This document shows positions 7,878 through 17,342 of a stretch of DNA of 64,000 bases, in pieces. The stretch covers positions 93,483 through 157,482 of the forward strand of contig NZ_NBOC01000010.1 of the NCBI RefSeq assembly GCF_002104455.1. The letters are read 5' to 3'. The DNA is from Colwellia chukchiensis (lineage in GTDB: Bacteria; Pseudomonadota; Gammaproteobacteria; Enterobacterales; Alteromonadaceae). The stretch's first letter is position 1; each line of letters begins with the position of its first letter. The notes below the pieces were generated by a model that did no database searches, was not told the DNA's origin, and saw nothing but the letters and a program-made list of their open reading frames with translations. Both the position numbers and the translations under genes were made by a program.

Positions 7878-10166
7878 ATGGTTTTTAAATTAAAACACCT
7901 ATCGTCTTTGTTGGTGTTCACCTGCTTAACTAGCTTAAGTGCCTATGCCGAGTCATTATCAGTCGACAAATATCAGCAAGCAGAGCGCCAGTTAAGTAAA
8001 CATACCGAAAAACTGGTATTTTCGACCACGGAACATCCGCAGTGGACTGATAATAATTTACTCACTTATCAGAGCCACACGGCACAAGGTAAGCAGTTTT
8101 TTATTGTTGACCCTGTTAGTAAAGCGAAAAATTTAGCATTTGATCATGAGAAACTTGCTCATGCACTAACTCAAGCAACTGGCAAAGATACTCGCGCTGA
8201 CCAGCTGCCCTTTGAGCGCTTTAATTTGCGTGACAAAAACAGTATTACACTGAAAATCACTGATAAAACTTACCAGTGTAATATCGAAAACTTTAGCTGT
8301 GAGGCGCTAGAAAGCACGGTCAAAGCAGGTGAATCATTAGCACCTAATGGCAAGCTTGCGGTTTATATTAAAGATCACAATTTATGGTTGCGTGATTTAA
8401 CCACCAATAGCCACAAGCAATTAACCACAGACGGGGTACAAGATTATGGCTATGCCACGAACAACGCCGGCTGGATACGCGATACTAAGCCTGTGGTAAA
8501 ATGGTCGCCTGACTCTTCAAAACTCACTACCTTTAAACATGATAGTCGTCGCGTCGGCGAAATGGCGATTGTCTCGACTACGGTTGGCCACCCTGAGATT
8601 GATGTATGGAAGTATCCGTTACCCGGCGATGAGCACATTTTCACCATCAAGCGCGTTGTCATCGATATTGAGCAGGCTAAAGTACTTGTTTTGGATATGC
8701 CAGCCGATGCGCACAGATCAACCATTACTGATCACGTCGCCGGTCGCGATGGTGCGTTATTGGACATTGACTGGGCCAGTGATAGTAGCCATTTTGCCTT
8801 TGTTTCATCAACACGCGATCACAAAACCGCCACCCTAAAAATTGCCGATGCTAACACAGGTAAAGTACGCACGGTATTAAGCGAAAGCTCCGACAGTTTT
8901 TTCGAATCTGGCGTCAATGGCATTAGTTGGCAATATTTAGATCAAAGCGAAGAGTTTATTTGGTTTTCTCAGCGTTCAAACTGGGGACATTTATACCTAG
9001 TCGATGCCACTAACGGCAAGATTAAAAACCCGATCACACAAGGCGATTGGACGGTACTTGAACTGTTACATGTTAACCAAGATACGGGTAAATTAATATT
9101 TACTGGTGCTGGTAAAGAGGGTGGCGATCCTTACTTTCAATACTTATATAGCATTAACAAAAATGGTGCTGGTTTAACTTTATTAACGCCTGAGCAGCAA
9201 CACCATCGCGTAACCTTAAGTAAAAATGCAGAATTTTTTTTAGATCGCGTATCAGCACCAAACCAGCCTGAAGTTAGCTTTGTGCGCAGCACTAATCGTA
9301 AATCAGGCTTTATGATTGAACAAATGGATATTAGCCAACTTAGCGCCACAGGTTGGCAACCCCCCAACCCATTTGTGGTTAAAGATCGTAATAATCAGCA
9401 CGATATCTACGGTCTACTGTATAAACCCAGCGATTTTGATGCGAGCAAGTCGTATCCCGTGGTGAATTACTTATATCCAGGACCGCAAGTTGGCAGCATT
9501 CGTGGTCGACATTTTAGAAGCGCTCGTGGTGATAACCAAGCCATTGCTGAGTTGGGCTTTATAGTGATTGAAATTGACGCGCTTGGCACGCCAGGGCGCT
9601 CAAAAAGTTTTCATGACTTTTATTATCAAAATATGGGCGATAGTGGCATTCCCGACCAAGTTGCGGCAATCAAACAACTAGCGCAAAAGCACAGTTGGAT
9701 TGATAGCAGCCGAGTTGGTATTTGGGGCCATTCAGGCGGTGGTTTTGCCTCAACACGCGCCTTATTAACCTACCCCGACTTTTATTCTGTGGCGGTATCG
9801 CAAGCCGGTAATCACGATAATCGCAACTATGCTGATGAGTGGGGTGAAAAATACCATGGTGCTTTAGTCAGCCAAGCTGATGGCAGTACAAACTATGATA
9901 GCCAAGCGAATCAATTAATTGCCAAAAACTTGCAAGGTAAGTTGTTAATCGCGCACGGTACCACAGACACTAACGTTACCCCGTATAACAGTTTAGTGGT
10001 GGTTGAAGCCTTAATTGCCGCCAATAAAGACTTTGATATGTTAATGTTACCTAATCGCGGCCATGGTTTTGCCAGAGAGCCTTACATGATGCGCAAACGC
10101 TGGGATTACTTTGTGCAGCATTTATTGCAGTTAACGCCACCAAAAGAGTTTAACTTTGCCAAGTAG
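7878..10166 (+). CDS. Secreted dipeptidyl peptidase IV-type serine peptidase (family S9)
   Basis: This is a 762-residue exported peptidase that should remove N-terminal dipeptides, often Xaa-Pro, from peptides in the periplasm or outside. Residues 1-24 form a signal peptide ending LSAYA. A DPP IV-type beta-propeller fills about residues 100-490 (WSPDSSKLTTFKHDSR is one blade). The C-terminal alpha/beta hydrolase domain carries the triad: Ser619 in GHSGG, Asp697 in HGTTDTNV and His729 in NRGHGF. The length matches bacterial DPP IV. It stands alone with a promoter upstream and a strong terminator downstream. It suits a protein-degrading marine heterotroph. Confidence 0.92.
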   Translation: MVFKLKHLSSLLVFTCLTSLSAYAESLSVDKYQQAERQLSKHTEKLVFSTTEHPQWTDNNLLTYQSHTAQGKQFFIVDPVSKAKNLAFDHEKLAHALTQATGKDTRADQLPFERFNLRDKNSITLKITDKTYQCNIENFSCEALESTVKAGESLAPNGKLAVYIKDHNLWLRDLTTNSHKQLTTDGVQDYGYATNNAGWIRDTKPVVKWSPDSSKLTTFKHDSRRVGEMAIVSTTVGHPEIDVWKYPLPGDEHIFTIKRVVIDIEQAKVLVLDMPADAHRSTITDHVAGRDGALLDIDWASDSSHFAFVSSTRDHKTATLKIADANTGKVRTVLSESSDSFFESGVNGISWQYLDQSEEFIWFSQRSNWGHLYLVDATNGKIKNPITQGDWTVLELLHVNQDTGKLIFTGAGKEGGDPYFQYLYSINKNGAGLTLLTPEQQHHRVTLSKNAEFFLDRVSAPNQPEVSFVRSTNRKSGFMIEQMDISQLSATGWQPPNPFVVKDRNNQHDIYGLLYKPSDFDASKSYPVVNYLYPGPQVGSIRGRHFRSARGDNQAIAELGFIVIEIDALGTPGRSKSFHDFYYQNMGDSGIPDQVAAIKQLAQKHSWIDSSRVGIWGHSGGGFASTRALLTYPDFYSVAVSQAGNHDNRNYADEWGEKYHGALVSQADGSTNYDSQANQLIAKNLQGKLLIAHGTTDTNVTPYNSLVVVEALIAANKDFDMLMLPNRGHGFAREPYMMRKRWDYFVQHLLQLTPPKEFNFAK

Positions 10167-10221
10167 TTAATAAGTCGCAAGGCTTATGCTTGCTGTAACT
10201 ACATCAGCTTGCGCAGAAGCT

Positions 10222-10258
10222 AAAAGCTATTGCCTTTCGACAATAGCTTTTTATTTTT
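10222..10258 (+). terminator. Rho-independent terminator, probably bidirectional
   Basis: An 11-bp stem (10222-10232 with 10241-10251, core AGCTATTG/CAATAGCT) is followed by a U-run and lies between two convergent genes. The A-run on the left side would also give U on the minus strand, so it can serve the peptidase gene and the DUF4105 gene that ends at 10270. Confidence 0.88.
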
Positions 10259-10269
10259 GAGCGCTGCTA

Positions 10270-12156
10270 CTACCAATAATAACCTAAACTGACTTGCGCT
10301 TGATACTGACTAAGTGCCAAGCGTAGGTCCATAAAATGATTGTTTACGTTAAATTTATAGCGAGTTTCTGCGCTGTAATTAACGAGCGTTAATTGCGCAT
10401 TTTCTAAATATTTTCTTGCTTCTATATTCAGTAATATATTCCATTGCGCAGTTATGGTTTGTGTTAACGAGATACGACTAGATGCATAAAGCCTACCGCG
10501 ATGTTGATAATTTTCGATTAAAGCGCCACCAACATAAGCCGCCACTGTGGTTTTATCACTTAAAGGCACGGCCCAACCTTTATCCGCTTGAAAGGTAAAG
10601 TCAGCACAATTGACGCATTTATCTGCCTGCTTTTTCATGCCTAAATACAAACGCCACGAGTCATAGCCGTCCTGCGGCAATCCACTGGCTTGGTTTTTAA
10701 CACTAAGCACCTCAAAGACAGTAAAGCTACTAATGGCGAGTTGCTCAGACAAATATGCTAATTCAAGTTCGGCCATTTTTAATACGCCATTTTTTACATG
10801 ACCCACTTCAGCGTCTAACTGATCATAATAGGCAGGCCTGAGCTTAATGCTATAGCCGTTACCATGATCTTTAGCTTGTAATAAGCCCAGTTGTAGGTAA
10901 CTCGATGGTCGCGCATTATGCGGCGAAACTGCCTCTTTGCTATTAAATTTTGCTTTGCCTATTGGTTGCTGATAGCGATACGCGAGAATACGCGTATAGC
11001 GCTGTTTGTGCTTTGCTTTTGCTTTGTCATCCACGGCAAGTAAATACTGGTAATAGTCGATTAAGGTACTTAATATTTTTCGTCGCTGCATCGGCGTGAC
11101 GTTTTGACTATCGAGTAATGACAGTTGCTCTGGCTCGGCAACTATTTTTGCCACCAAAATTTTAGCTTGTACCGACAGTTGCCAATATTTGTTGTAAAAC
11201 TTTGCTTGTCGAGATGGTATATAACGCTGGCTTTTAACTAAAGGGGCGCCTTTATAGGTAGCAACATTGATAGCCCTCACCACCTCTTGTGGTATCACCC
11301 ATGGCGCAGTCAATTCCGGTAAGGTAACGCCTTCAATAAGCTTTAATAATTCGTACATGCGATAAACACAGTTCTCATCAAAAAAGTAGTAGGTATAGTC
11401 TTGCGCAATAAGCTCCCAAATATGAGCAACAAGAAATTGAAAATCAGCTTGCTCAAGATTAAGTTGATACTCCCATAGGTCACGCAGTTCATTCTCTAAG
11501 TAGTTTTGGCTATGGTAATAATGTTTGGAATGGCTAAATCGCCCCTCATAACCACCAACCACGCCTTTTACTATATAACTGATTGGGTCTTCATTGGCCG
11601 GCACATCGGCACCAAAGTTAACACTGGTATCCAATAAATCCGATGGTTGTTGAGATGTCGCATTAAGCTTTAATAGAGTATGACCATAATAAGAGGCGGG
11701 GTTGCCTAAATAGCCCGTTGCAAATATTAAGCTAATGGACTTAGTGGACGACAGTTTTGCCCAATTTTGGTATTTTTCACAAGCCACAGGCGTAAGCTGT
11801 GACAGGTCAAACTGCTTTTTCAGCCAAATATAGCGAGCGGGAAACCGGCATTGCGGATGCTGATCACTTTGCTCATAGTGTTTTGCTGATAGTAGGGCAT
11901 GTAAAGTATTTATCAGCTCGTTTTTTGCCGTCAATGCTGCTGGCTCTGTAAAATAAAAGCTCGGCGAATGAATGGCAAATATTTCTCTTTTTATCAGGCT
12001 TTTATTATCTATTTTCAGTAACTGTTGCCACTGTTTTTTGTTTGCCACTGTCGATAGCAACTGATCCGAAAAGGGCAGGGAGATCAATGCACTGGCATGT
12101 GTTTTAGCGATCAGCAAAAATGCTAAAATCAGCAATAATATAGTTCTAGGCAACAT
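10270..12156 (-). CDS. DUF4105 / Lnb-like N-terminal periplasmic domain protein
   Basis: This 628-residue envelope protein has a signal peptide or N-terminal anchor (residues 1-23, ending KTHASA). The DUF4105 region, now named after the Lnb lipoprotein acyltransferase family, spans about residues 135-290. It shows the two conserved elements ATGYLGNPASYYGHTLLK with His159 and FFDENCVYRMYELL with Cys263, a His/Cys arrangement expected of thiol-based acyl or peptide transfer. The remaining 330 residues are beta-rich and end in aromatic strands (QVSLGYYW), suggesting an outer-membrane-associated C-terminal part. The next gene upstream on the same strand encodes a DUF3015 protein 72 bp away. Biochemical function in this lineage is not established; Lnb-like acyl transfer is inferred. 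Confidence 0.78.
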   Translation of the reverse strand: MLPRTILLLILAFLLIAKTHASALISLPFSDQLLSTVANKKQWQQLLKIDNKSLIKREIFAIHSPSFYFTEPAALTAKNELINTLHALLSAKHYEQSDQHPQCRFPARYIWLKKQFDLSQLTPVACEKYQNWAKLSSTKSISLIFATGYLGNPASYYGHTLLKLNATSQQPSDLLDTSVNFGADVPANEDPISYIVKGVVGGYEGRFSHSKHYYHSQNYLENELRDLWEYQLNLEQADFQFLVAHIWELIAQDYTYYFFDENCVYRMYELLKLIEGVTLPELTAPWVIPQEVVRAINVATYKGAPLVKSQRYIPSRQAKFYNKYWQLSVQAKILVAKIVAEPEQLSLLDSQNVTPMQRRKILSTLIDYYQYLLAVDDKAKAKHKQRYTRILAYRYQQPIGKAKFNSKEAVSPHNARPSSYLQLGLLQAKDHGNGYSIKLRPAYYDQLDAEVGHVKNGVLKMAELELAYLSEQLAISSFTVFEVLSVKNQASGLPQDGYDSWRLYLGMKKQADKCVNCADFTFQADKGWAVPLSDKTTVAAYVGGALIENYQHRGRLYASSRISLTQTITAQWNILLNIEARKYLENAQLTLVNYSAETRYKFNVNNHFMDLRLALSQYQAQVSLGYYW

Positions 12157-12228
12157 AGCGACGAGTTTCTTATTGATAAAAAAATAGCTGCCATACAGCA
12201 GCTATTACAAACGCATTATGAATATAAA

Positions 12229-12738
12229 TTAGATGGCCGCGCAGTTATTAACCACTGAAGAGTCGTTGACAACACTATATAAATGCGACGATTTTTCAAC
12301 TAAGCTTTGCTCTTGATAATCGCTAGCAGCAATTGTGTTTGCGATGTTGCGACGAATATTGCTCGTCATTTCAGCTTGTGCTGTTTCGCCACAGCCTAAT
12401 ACGTTATACATAGCAGTTAGGTGCGTACCCGAACCTTCAGCAATTTCTTCGACAATATTATCATAGTTATCAATGATAAATTTAGCCGCAACCACTTTTA
12501 CCCCAGTACAAGTTTCAGGACTAGCTGTAGCTGACGTAACAGCGGTTGTACCTACATCCCAGATCACATTGGATGTAACTGCCGCCCATTTAGTATCTTT
12601 AAACAACGCCGCACCAATACCACAATCAGAAAATGGGTTTGGACCTGAGCCTGGCGCTTTATTAGCTGCTGAAACATTTAATGACGCTGCGCATACAGCA
12701 ACGGCTAACGAGCTGGTTAATACTTTAACTATAATCAA
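12229..12738 (-). CDS. DUF3015 family secreted protein
   Basis: This is a 169-residue protein with a signal peptide (about residues 1-25, ending NVSAA). The mature part opens with the DUF3015 signature NPFSDCGIGAALF, then KWAAVTSNVIWDVGTTAVTSAT and SPETC. Four cysteines in the mature region (Cys39, the one in SPETC, one in VLGCGE and one near the C-terminus) suggest disulfides in the periplasm. DUF3015 has no assigned function. It lies 72 bp upstream of the DUF4105 gene on the same strand, a pairing that suggests a shared envelope role. Confidence 0.82.
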   Translation of the reverse strand: MIIVKVLTSSLAVAVCAASLNVSAANKAPGSGPNPFSDCGIGAALFKDTKWAAVTSNVIWDVGTTAVTSATASPETCTGVKVVAAKFIIDNYDNIVEEIAEGSGTHLTAMYNVLGCGETAQAEMTSNIRRNIANTIAASDYQEQSLVEKSSHLYSVVNDSSVVNNCAAI

Positions 12739-13084
12739 GAGACTTCCTTATTGTTAATATTATGTTAAATTGGTTTTTTCCGTTGCATTTTATGAGTAAA
12801 GGTTCTGTAAATCAATAGTTTATTAACAAATTTATGGATTTGATTAAAAATGCGGCATAGCAACACTACAGCCTAGTAAACTAGCGTTCTGGGCGCGAAG
12901 ATATTGGTGTTAGGGCTGGCGTGGATAGCGGAAAAGCTGGGCATTAATAGCAGCAAGGTTAATATAAACCCAGTTAATACTTGGTCCCGCGTAATACTAA
13001 GTGTTTGTATCTTAATATCAGGTAGTTAAAATAAAAAACCACTATCGCTCAGAATAGTGGTTAAGGTCAAAACATTATTATTAA
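12739..13084. other. Intergenic region of 346 bp with a start-less open frame
   Basis: The right end holds the terminator of the TraT-like gene, and the left end must carry the promoter of the DUF3015 gene. From about 12880 to 13029 a plus-strand frame stays open for about 49 codons (includes ILVLGLAWIAEKLG). It has no ATG start and no recognisable ribosome-binding site. I cannot assign it and treat it as chance or a worn remnant. Confidence 0.4.
13033..13062 (-). terminator. Rho-independent terminator of the TraT-like gene
   Basis: A 9-bp perfect stem (AACCACTAT at 13037-13045 with ATAGTGGTT at 13054-13062) is followed on the minus strand by a run of U. It lies 23 bp past the stop of the TraT-like gene. 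Confidence 0.85.
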
Positions 13085-13831
13085 CTAAAAAAACGCCGAC
13101 ATGGCATATGCGGTTTTATCAAACATCAGGCTTTGCGCCTCGGCTAATTCTAAGTTGGCCTTGTTGGCTGTGGTGACTACCCGAGTGCGGTACTCTTTCA
13201 AGTTCGTTGCTTCTGAGTAGGTTTGCGTCGTCGCACCGTCGTCTGATATTTTCGAGTTTATTTTTGAGTCTCGGCGTACAATAACCCCTTGTTTAGCACG
13301 CTCTTTGATCTGGATATCGGCAACCAGTAAATACACTACATCTTGCACAAAAGCATTAGCCACGGTTGAAGCCAAACCAACAGCAAGCCCAGTTGCCGCA
13401 GCGCCGCGATAAGAGCCCCCTGTAGCAGCTGATGCAGCAGCACCTATAGCAACCCCTTGAAAGCCTGCACTTAACGCAGACGATGCCGCCTCAGGGGTTG
13501 TTTTCTCTAAGTTTCGCACAAAAACACTCATTCGATACTGAGCGTTGTCGGGGTTATCGGTTAAAGTGTAGCCATTGCCACTATTCACTAATTGATGAGA
13601 AAGTGCCTTGCGAAATGAATTACGGTCAAACTCCATCACTGCACTTCTCACTTCTAGGTAAATTTTTCTTTGCTCAGCGGGGACAGGGTCAACAAAAATG
13701 GCGGTACTGACTTTGGTTTGCACGTCTAAGTTTCGTTTTGCCACCGAAGTATGAATTGCTGAACAACTTGCTAATGTCGTGATAAGCAAACCAACAAAAG
13801 TTATTTTTATAAACTTATTCCATGTTTTCAT
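13085..13831 (-). CDS. TraT-like outer-membrane lipoprotein
   Basis: This 248-residue lipoprotein has a charged N-terminus, a hydrophobic stretch and the lipobox LASC, so Cys23 would be lipidated. Ser24 at +2 fits transport to the outer membrane. The mature start NLDVQTKVSTAIFVDPV and the small-residue-rich hydrophobic segment at about 115-165 (GAAASAATGGSYRGAA and onwards) are the hallmarks of the TraT family. These are known from F-like plasmids for surface exclusion and complement resistance. There is no plasmid transfer gene nearby, so this is a chromosomal relative whose role is open. It has its own terminator. Confidence 0.85.
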   Translation of the reverse strand: MKTWNKFIKITFVGLLITTLASCSAIHTSVAKRNLDVQTKVSTAIFVDPVPAEQRKIYLEVRSAVMEFDRNSFRKALSHQLVNSGNGYTLTDNPDNAQYRMSVFVRNLEKTTPEAASSALSAGFQGVAIGAAASAATGGSYRGAAATGLAVGLASTVANAFVQDVVYLLVADIQIKERAKQGVIVRRDSKINSKISDDGATTQTYSEATNLKEYRTRVVTTANKANLELAEAQSLMFDKTAYAMSAFF

Positions 13832-13892
13832 CTTAGATACCTTTAGTTAATTATTGTTAAGTTATATTTACAGCTCTGTAATAAATACACGA

Positions 13893-14243
13893 CTAATAAG
13901 GGTAATAGCGCCCATAATAGCGATAGTAATAGCGGCAATTACGGTATTGAACCCAGTTATAGCGCAATAAATCTCGGCAAGTGTAGCCTGGACGCCAGTA
14001 GGTTCCTGAATACTCAGGCGGCTTTACTTTTTTTTCTAACATGCTTTTTATATAGGAATCGACTTCTTTTGGTCGCTCGGCAAGGAAGGGTTTTGACAAT
14101 ACCTCAGCATTCATTTGTGCTTGCGCTTTTGCTAAGGCATCTTCTTCACTAGCTGTCGCTGTCAAAGCGAAAGTCGCTAGCGAAATTAAAACAATACGCA
14201 ACTTTGTATAGCATTTGCTACAGTAATTATCGTGATTGAACAT
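13893..14243 (-). CDS. Small secreted protein with a Tyr/Arg-rich tail, unknown function
   Basis: I do not recognise this 116-residue protein. A signal peptide is likely (hydrophobic stretch about residues 14-31, cleavage near TATAS), although an unusual 13-residue lead with two cysteines (Cys8, Cys11) precedes it. The mature part has a charged helical segment at about 33-73. It ends in a strongly Tyr- and Arg-rich tail (residues 100-116, eight Tyr) with Cys89 and Cys103 available for a disulfide. An AAGGA Shine-Dalgarno precedes the ATG and directly abuts a perfect 10-bp hairpin. It is the first gene of a minus-strand group that includes the TraT-like lipoprotein. Confidence 0.6.
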   Translation of the reverse strand: MFNHDNYCSKCYTKLRIVLISLATFALTATASEEDALAKAQAQMNAEVLSKPFLAERPKEVDSYIKSMLEKKVKPPEYSGTYWRPGYTCRDLLRYNWVQYRNCRYYYRYYGRYYPY

Positions 14244-14253
14244 AATTTATCCT

Positions 14254-14276
14254 TAAGCTAATGCACCATTAGCTTA
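14254..14276 (-). promoter_or_regulatory. Perfect 10-bp hairpin abutting the ribosome-binding site
   Basis: The arms TAAGCTAATG (14254-14263) and CATTAGCTTA (14267-14276) pair perfectly around a 3-nt loop. On the minus-strand transcript the AAGGA Shine-Dalgarno (14254-14250) shares the last base of the stem, and the ATG of the small Tyr/Arg-tailed protein is at 14243. No U-run follows on this strand, so it is not an intrinsic terminator. Confidence 0.5.
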
Positions 14277-14363
14277 GCTCTCTTATGACACCATATTAAG
14301 TGTGGACATATTAGGTGTAGACTTAAATTATGATTTTGTAAAGTTTGTAGATAAAGTGAAGAG

Positions 14364-14388
14364 GCGCTCTATAAGAGCGTTTTTTTTA
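14364..14388 (+). terminator. Orphan plus-strand intrinsic terminator
   Basis: CGCTCT (14365-14370) pairs with AGAGCG (14374-14379) and is followed by eight T. The polarity is plus, yet every annotated gene for 6 kb on either side of it is on the minus strand. Confidence 0.6.
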
Positions 14389-14461
14389 GATTTTTTATTA
14401 TTTGTTGCACCACAATGCATATTGGTCAAATTGGCCATTGGCTTGTCAAAAAACAGGCAAT

Positions 14462-14497
14462 AAAAAAGCGACACATTACCGCAGTAAAGGTCGCTTT
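14462..14497 (-). terminator. Rho-independent terminator of the atp operon
   Basis: AAAGCGAC (14465-14472) pairs with GTCGCTTT (14490-14497). On the minus strand the hairpin is followed by a U-run. It starts about 40 bp past the atpC stop. Confidence 0.85.
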
Positions 14498-14535
14498 GTT
14501 GATCACTAAAACTTAGTGTCAGCTCGATAAGCTGG

Positions 14536-14955
14536 TTATTTTTTGCTGGTCGCTTGAATAACGCGTAGTTGTGCAACTGCACGTGCTAATTCAGCGGCTG
14601 CTTCAGCATAGTCTAAATCATCGCTTCGAGCGTTTAACTTCTCTTCTGCACGTTGTTTAGCTTCTTCAGCTGCTTGTTCATCTAAATCGCCGCCACGAAC
14701 TGCAATATCAGCCAGCACAGTAACGTTATTAGGTTGAACTTCAAGCATACCACCAGAAAGGTAAATGACTTCTTCTTCACCACCTTTCTTAACGATTCTA
14801 GCCATACCAGGTTTTAGTGAGGTCAGCAAAGGTGCATGACCAGGCATAATGCCTAATTCACCTTCGCTACCTGTGATCTGTAATGATTCAATGCTGCCAG
14901 AAAATAACTCTTCTTCAGCACTGACCACATTAAGATTTACAGAAAGTATTGCCAT
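14536..14955 (-). CDS. atpC: F1Fo ATP synthase, epsilon subunit
   Basis: This 139-residue subunit of the F1 central stalk couples gamma rotation and inhibits ATP hydrolysis. The N-terminal beta-sandwich is recognisable ([39 protein letters not shown]), and the C-terminal pair of helices is rich in Ala, Glu and Arg. A near-perfect Shine-Dalgarno (GGAGG) stands 6 nt before the ATG. It is the last gene of the operon, 56 bp after atpD, with the terminator just downstream. Confidence 0.97.
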   Translation of the reverse strand: MAILSVNLNVVSAEEELFSGSIESLQITGSEGELGIMPGHAPLLTSLKPGMARIVKKGGEEEVIYLSGGMLEVQPNNVTVLADIAVRGGDLDEQAAEEAKQRAEEKLNARSDDLDYAEAAAELARAVAQLRVIQATSKK

Positions 14956-15011
14956 GTTGACCTCCTAATTGGCGACTGTTAACCAAAACAGTGTCCAGTC
15001 GCCAGCCTTCA

Positions 15012-16424
<1,413 letters not shown>

Positions 16425-16453
16425 TTACTAATAAATAAATCAAGAACCTTTGC

Positions 16454-17314
16454 TTATACCGCTGCTGCGCCAGCACAAATCTCACTCAATTCTTGAGTAA
16501 TACTTGCTTGACGAGCTTTGTTATATACCAATTGTAAATCATCGATTAAGTCGCCTGCGTTATCGGTTGCAGCTTTCATTGCAACCATACGAGCGGCTTG
16601 CTCACATGCGAGATTTTCAACTACACCTTGATATACTTGCGACTCTGTATAACGAACCAATAACTGTTCAAGCAATGCTTGAGCGTCGGGTTCGTAAATA
16701 AAGTCCCAGCGATGCTTAATTGCGTCATCATCTGACTTAGGCAAAGGTAAAAGTTGATCAATCGTTGGCTTTTGCGTCATTGTATTTACAAACTTATTGT
16801 AAACAATGAACAATCTGTCTATTTCGCCGTTGTCATAGGCATTTAGCATCACTCGCACACTACCAATTAAATCGGTAAGTGACGGGTTATCGCCTAAGCC
16901 TGACACTTGTGAAACAACTTTAGCACCCATGTTGTTGAAAAATGCAGTTGCTTTAGAACCAACAACAGCAAAATCAACCTCGGCGCCTGCTGCTTGATGT
17001 TTACCTGCATCTGCAAGTACTTGTTTAAATAAGTTAATATTTAAACCACCACACAAACCACGATCTGTTGAGACAACGATATAGCCGACACGCTTAGCTT
17101 CACGTTCTTCCATATAAGGATGACGATATTCTAAATTACCAAGCGCGATGTGACCGATCACATTTCGCATATTTTCAGCGTATGGACGAGAAGCAGCCAT
17201 GCTATCTTGCGCTCTGCGCATTTTGCTAGCTGCAACCATTTCCATTGCGCTGGTGATTTTCTGTGTATTTTGTACACTTCCAATCTTTGATTTAATCTCT
17301 TTACCACCAGCCAT
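16454..17314 (-). CDS. atpG: F1Fo ATP synthase, gamma subunit
   Basis: This 286-residue central rotor shaft of F1 shows both conserved ends. The N-terminal coiled-coil helix is [26 protein letters not shown]. The C-terminal helix ends with [25 protein letters not shown], which carries the family signature. [11 protein letters not shown] lies in the central Rossmann-like part. It lies between atpA (28 bp) and atpD (56 bp) in the standard order. Confidence 0.99.
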   Translation of the reverse strand: MAGGKEIKSKIGSVQNTQKITSAMEMVAASKMRRAQDSMAASRPYAENMRNVIGHIALGNLEYRHPYMEEREAKRVGYIVVSTDRGLCGGLNINLFKQVLADAGKHQAAGAEVDFAVVGSKATAFFNNMGAKVVSQVSGLGDNPSLTDLIGSVRVMLNAYDNGEIDRLFIVYNKFVNTMTQKPTIDQLLPLPKSDDDAIKHRWDFIYEPDAQALLEQLLVRYTESQVYQGVVENLACEQAARMVAMKAATDNAGDLIDDLQLVYNKARQASITQELSEICAGAAAV

Positions 17315-17342
17315 GACTATTCTCCGCGAAAAGGTTAACTAA

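Noticed and set aside
12473..12757. Plus-strand open frame of 94 codons
   Set aside because: It is antisense to the DUF3015 gene, which has the family signature and a signal peptide.
14328..14582. Minus-strand open frame of 84 codons past atpC
   Set aside because: It overlaps the atpC end, runs through the atp terminator and contains a second terminator-like hairpin; it is not protein-like.
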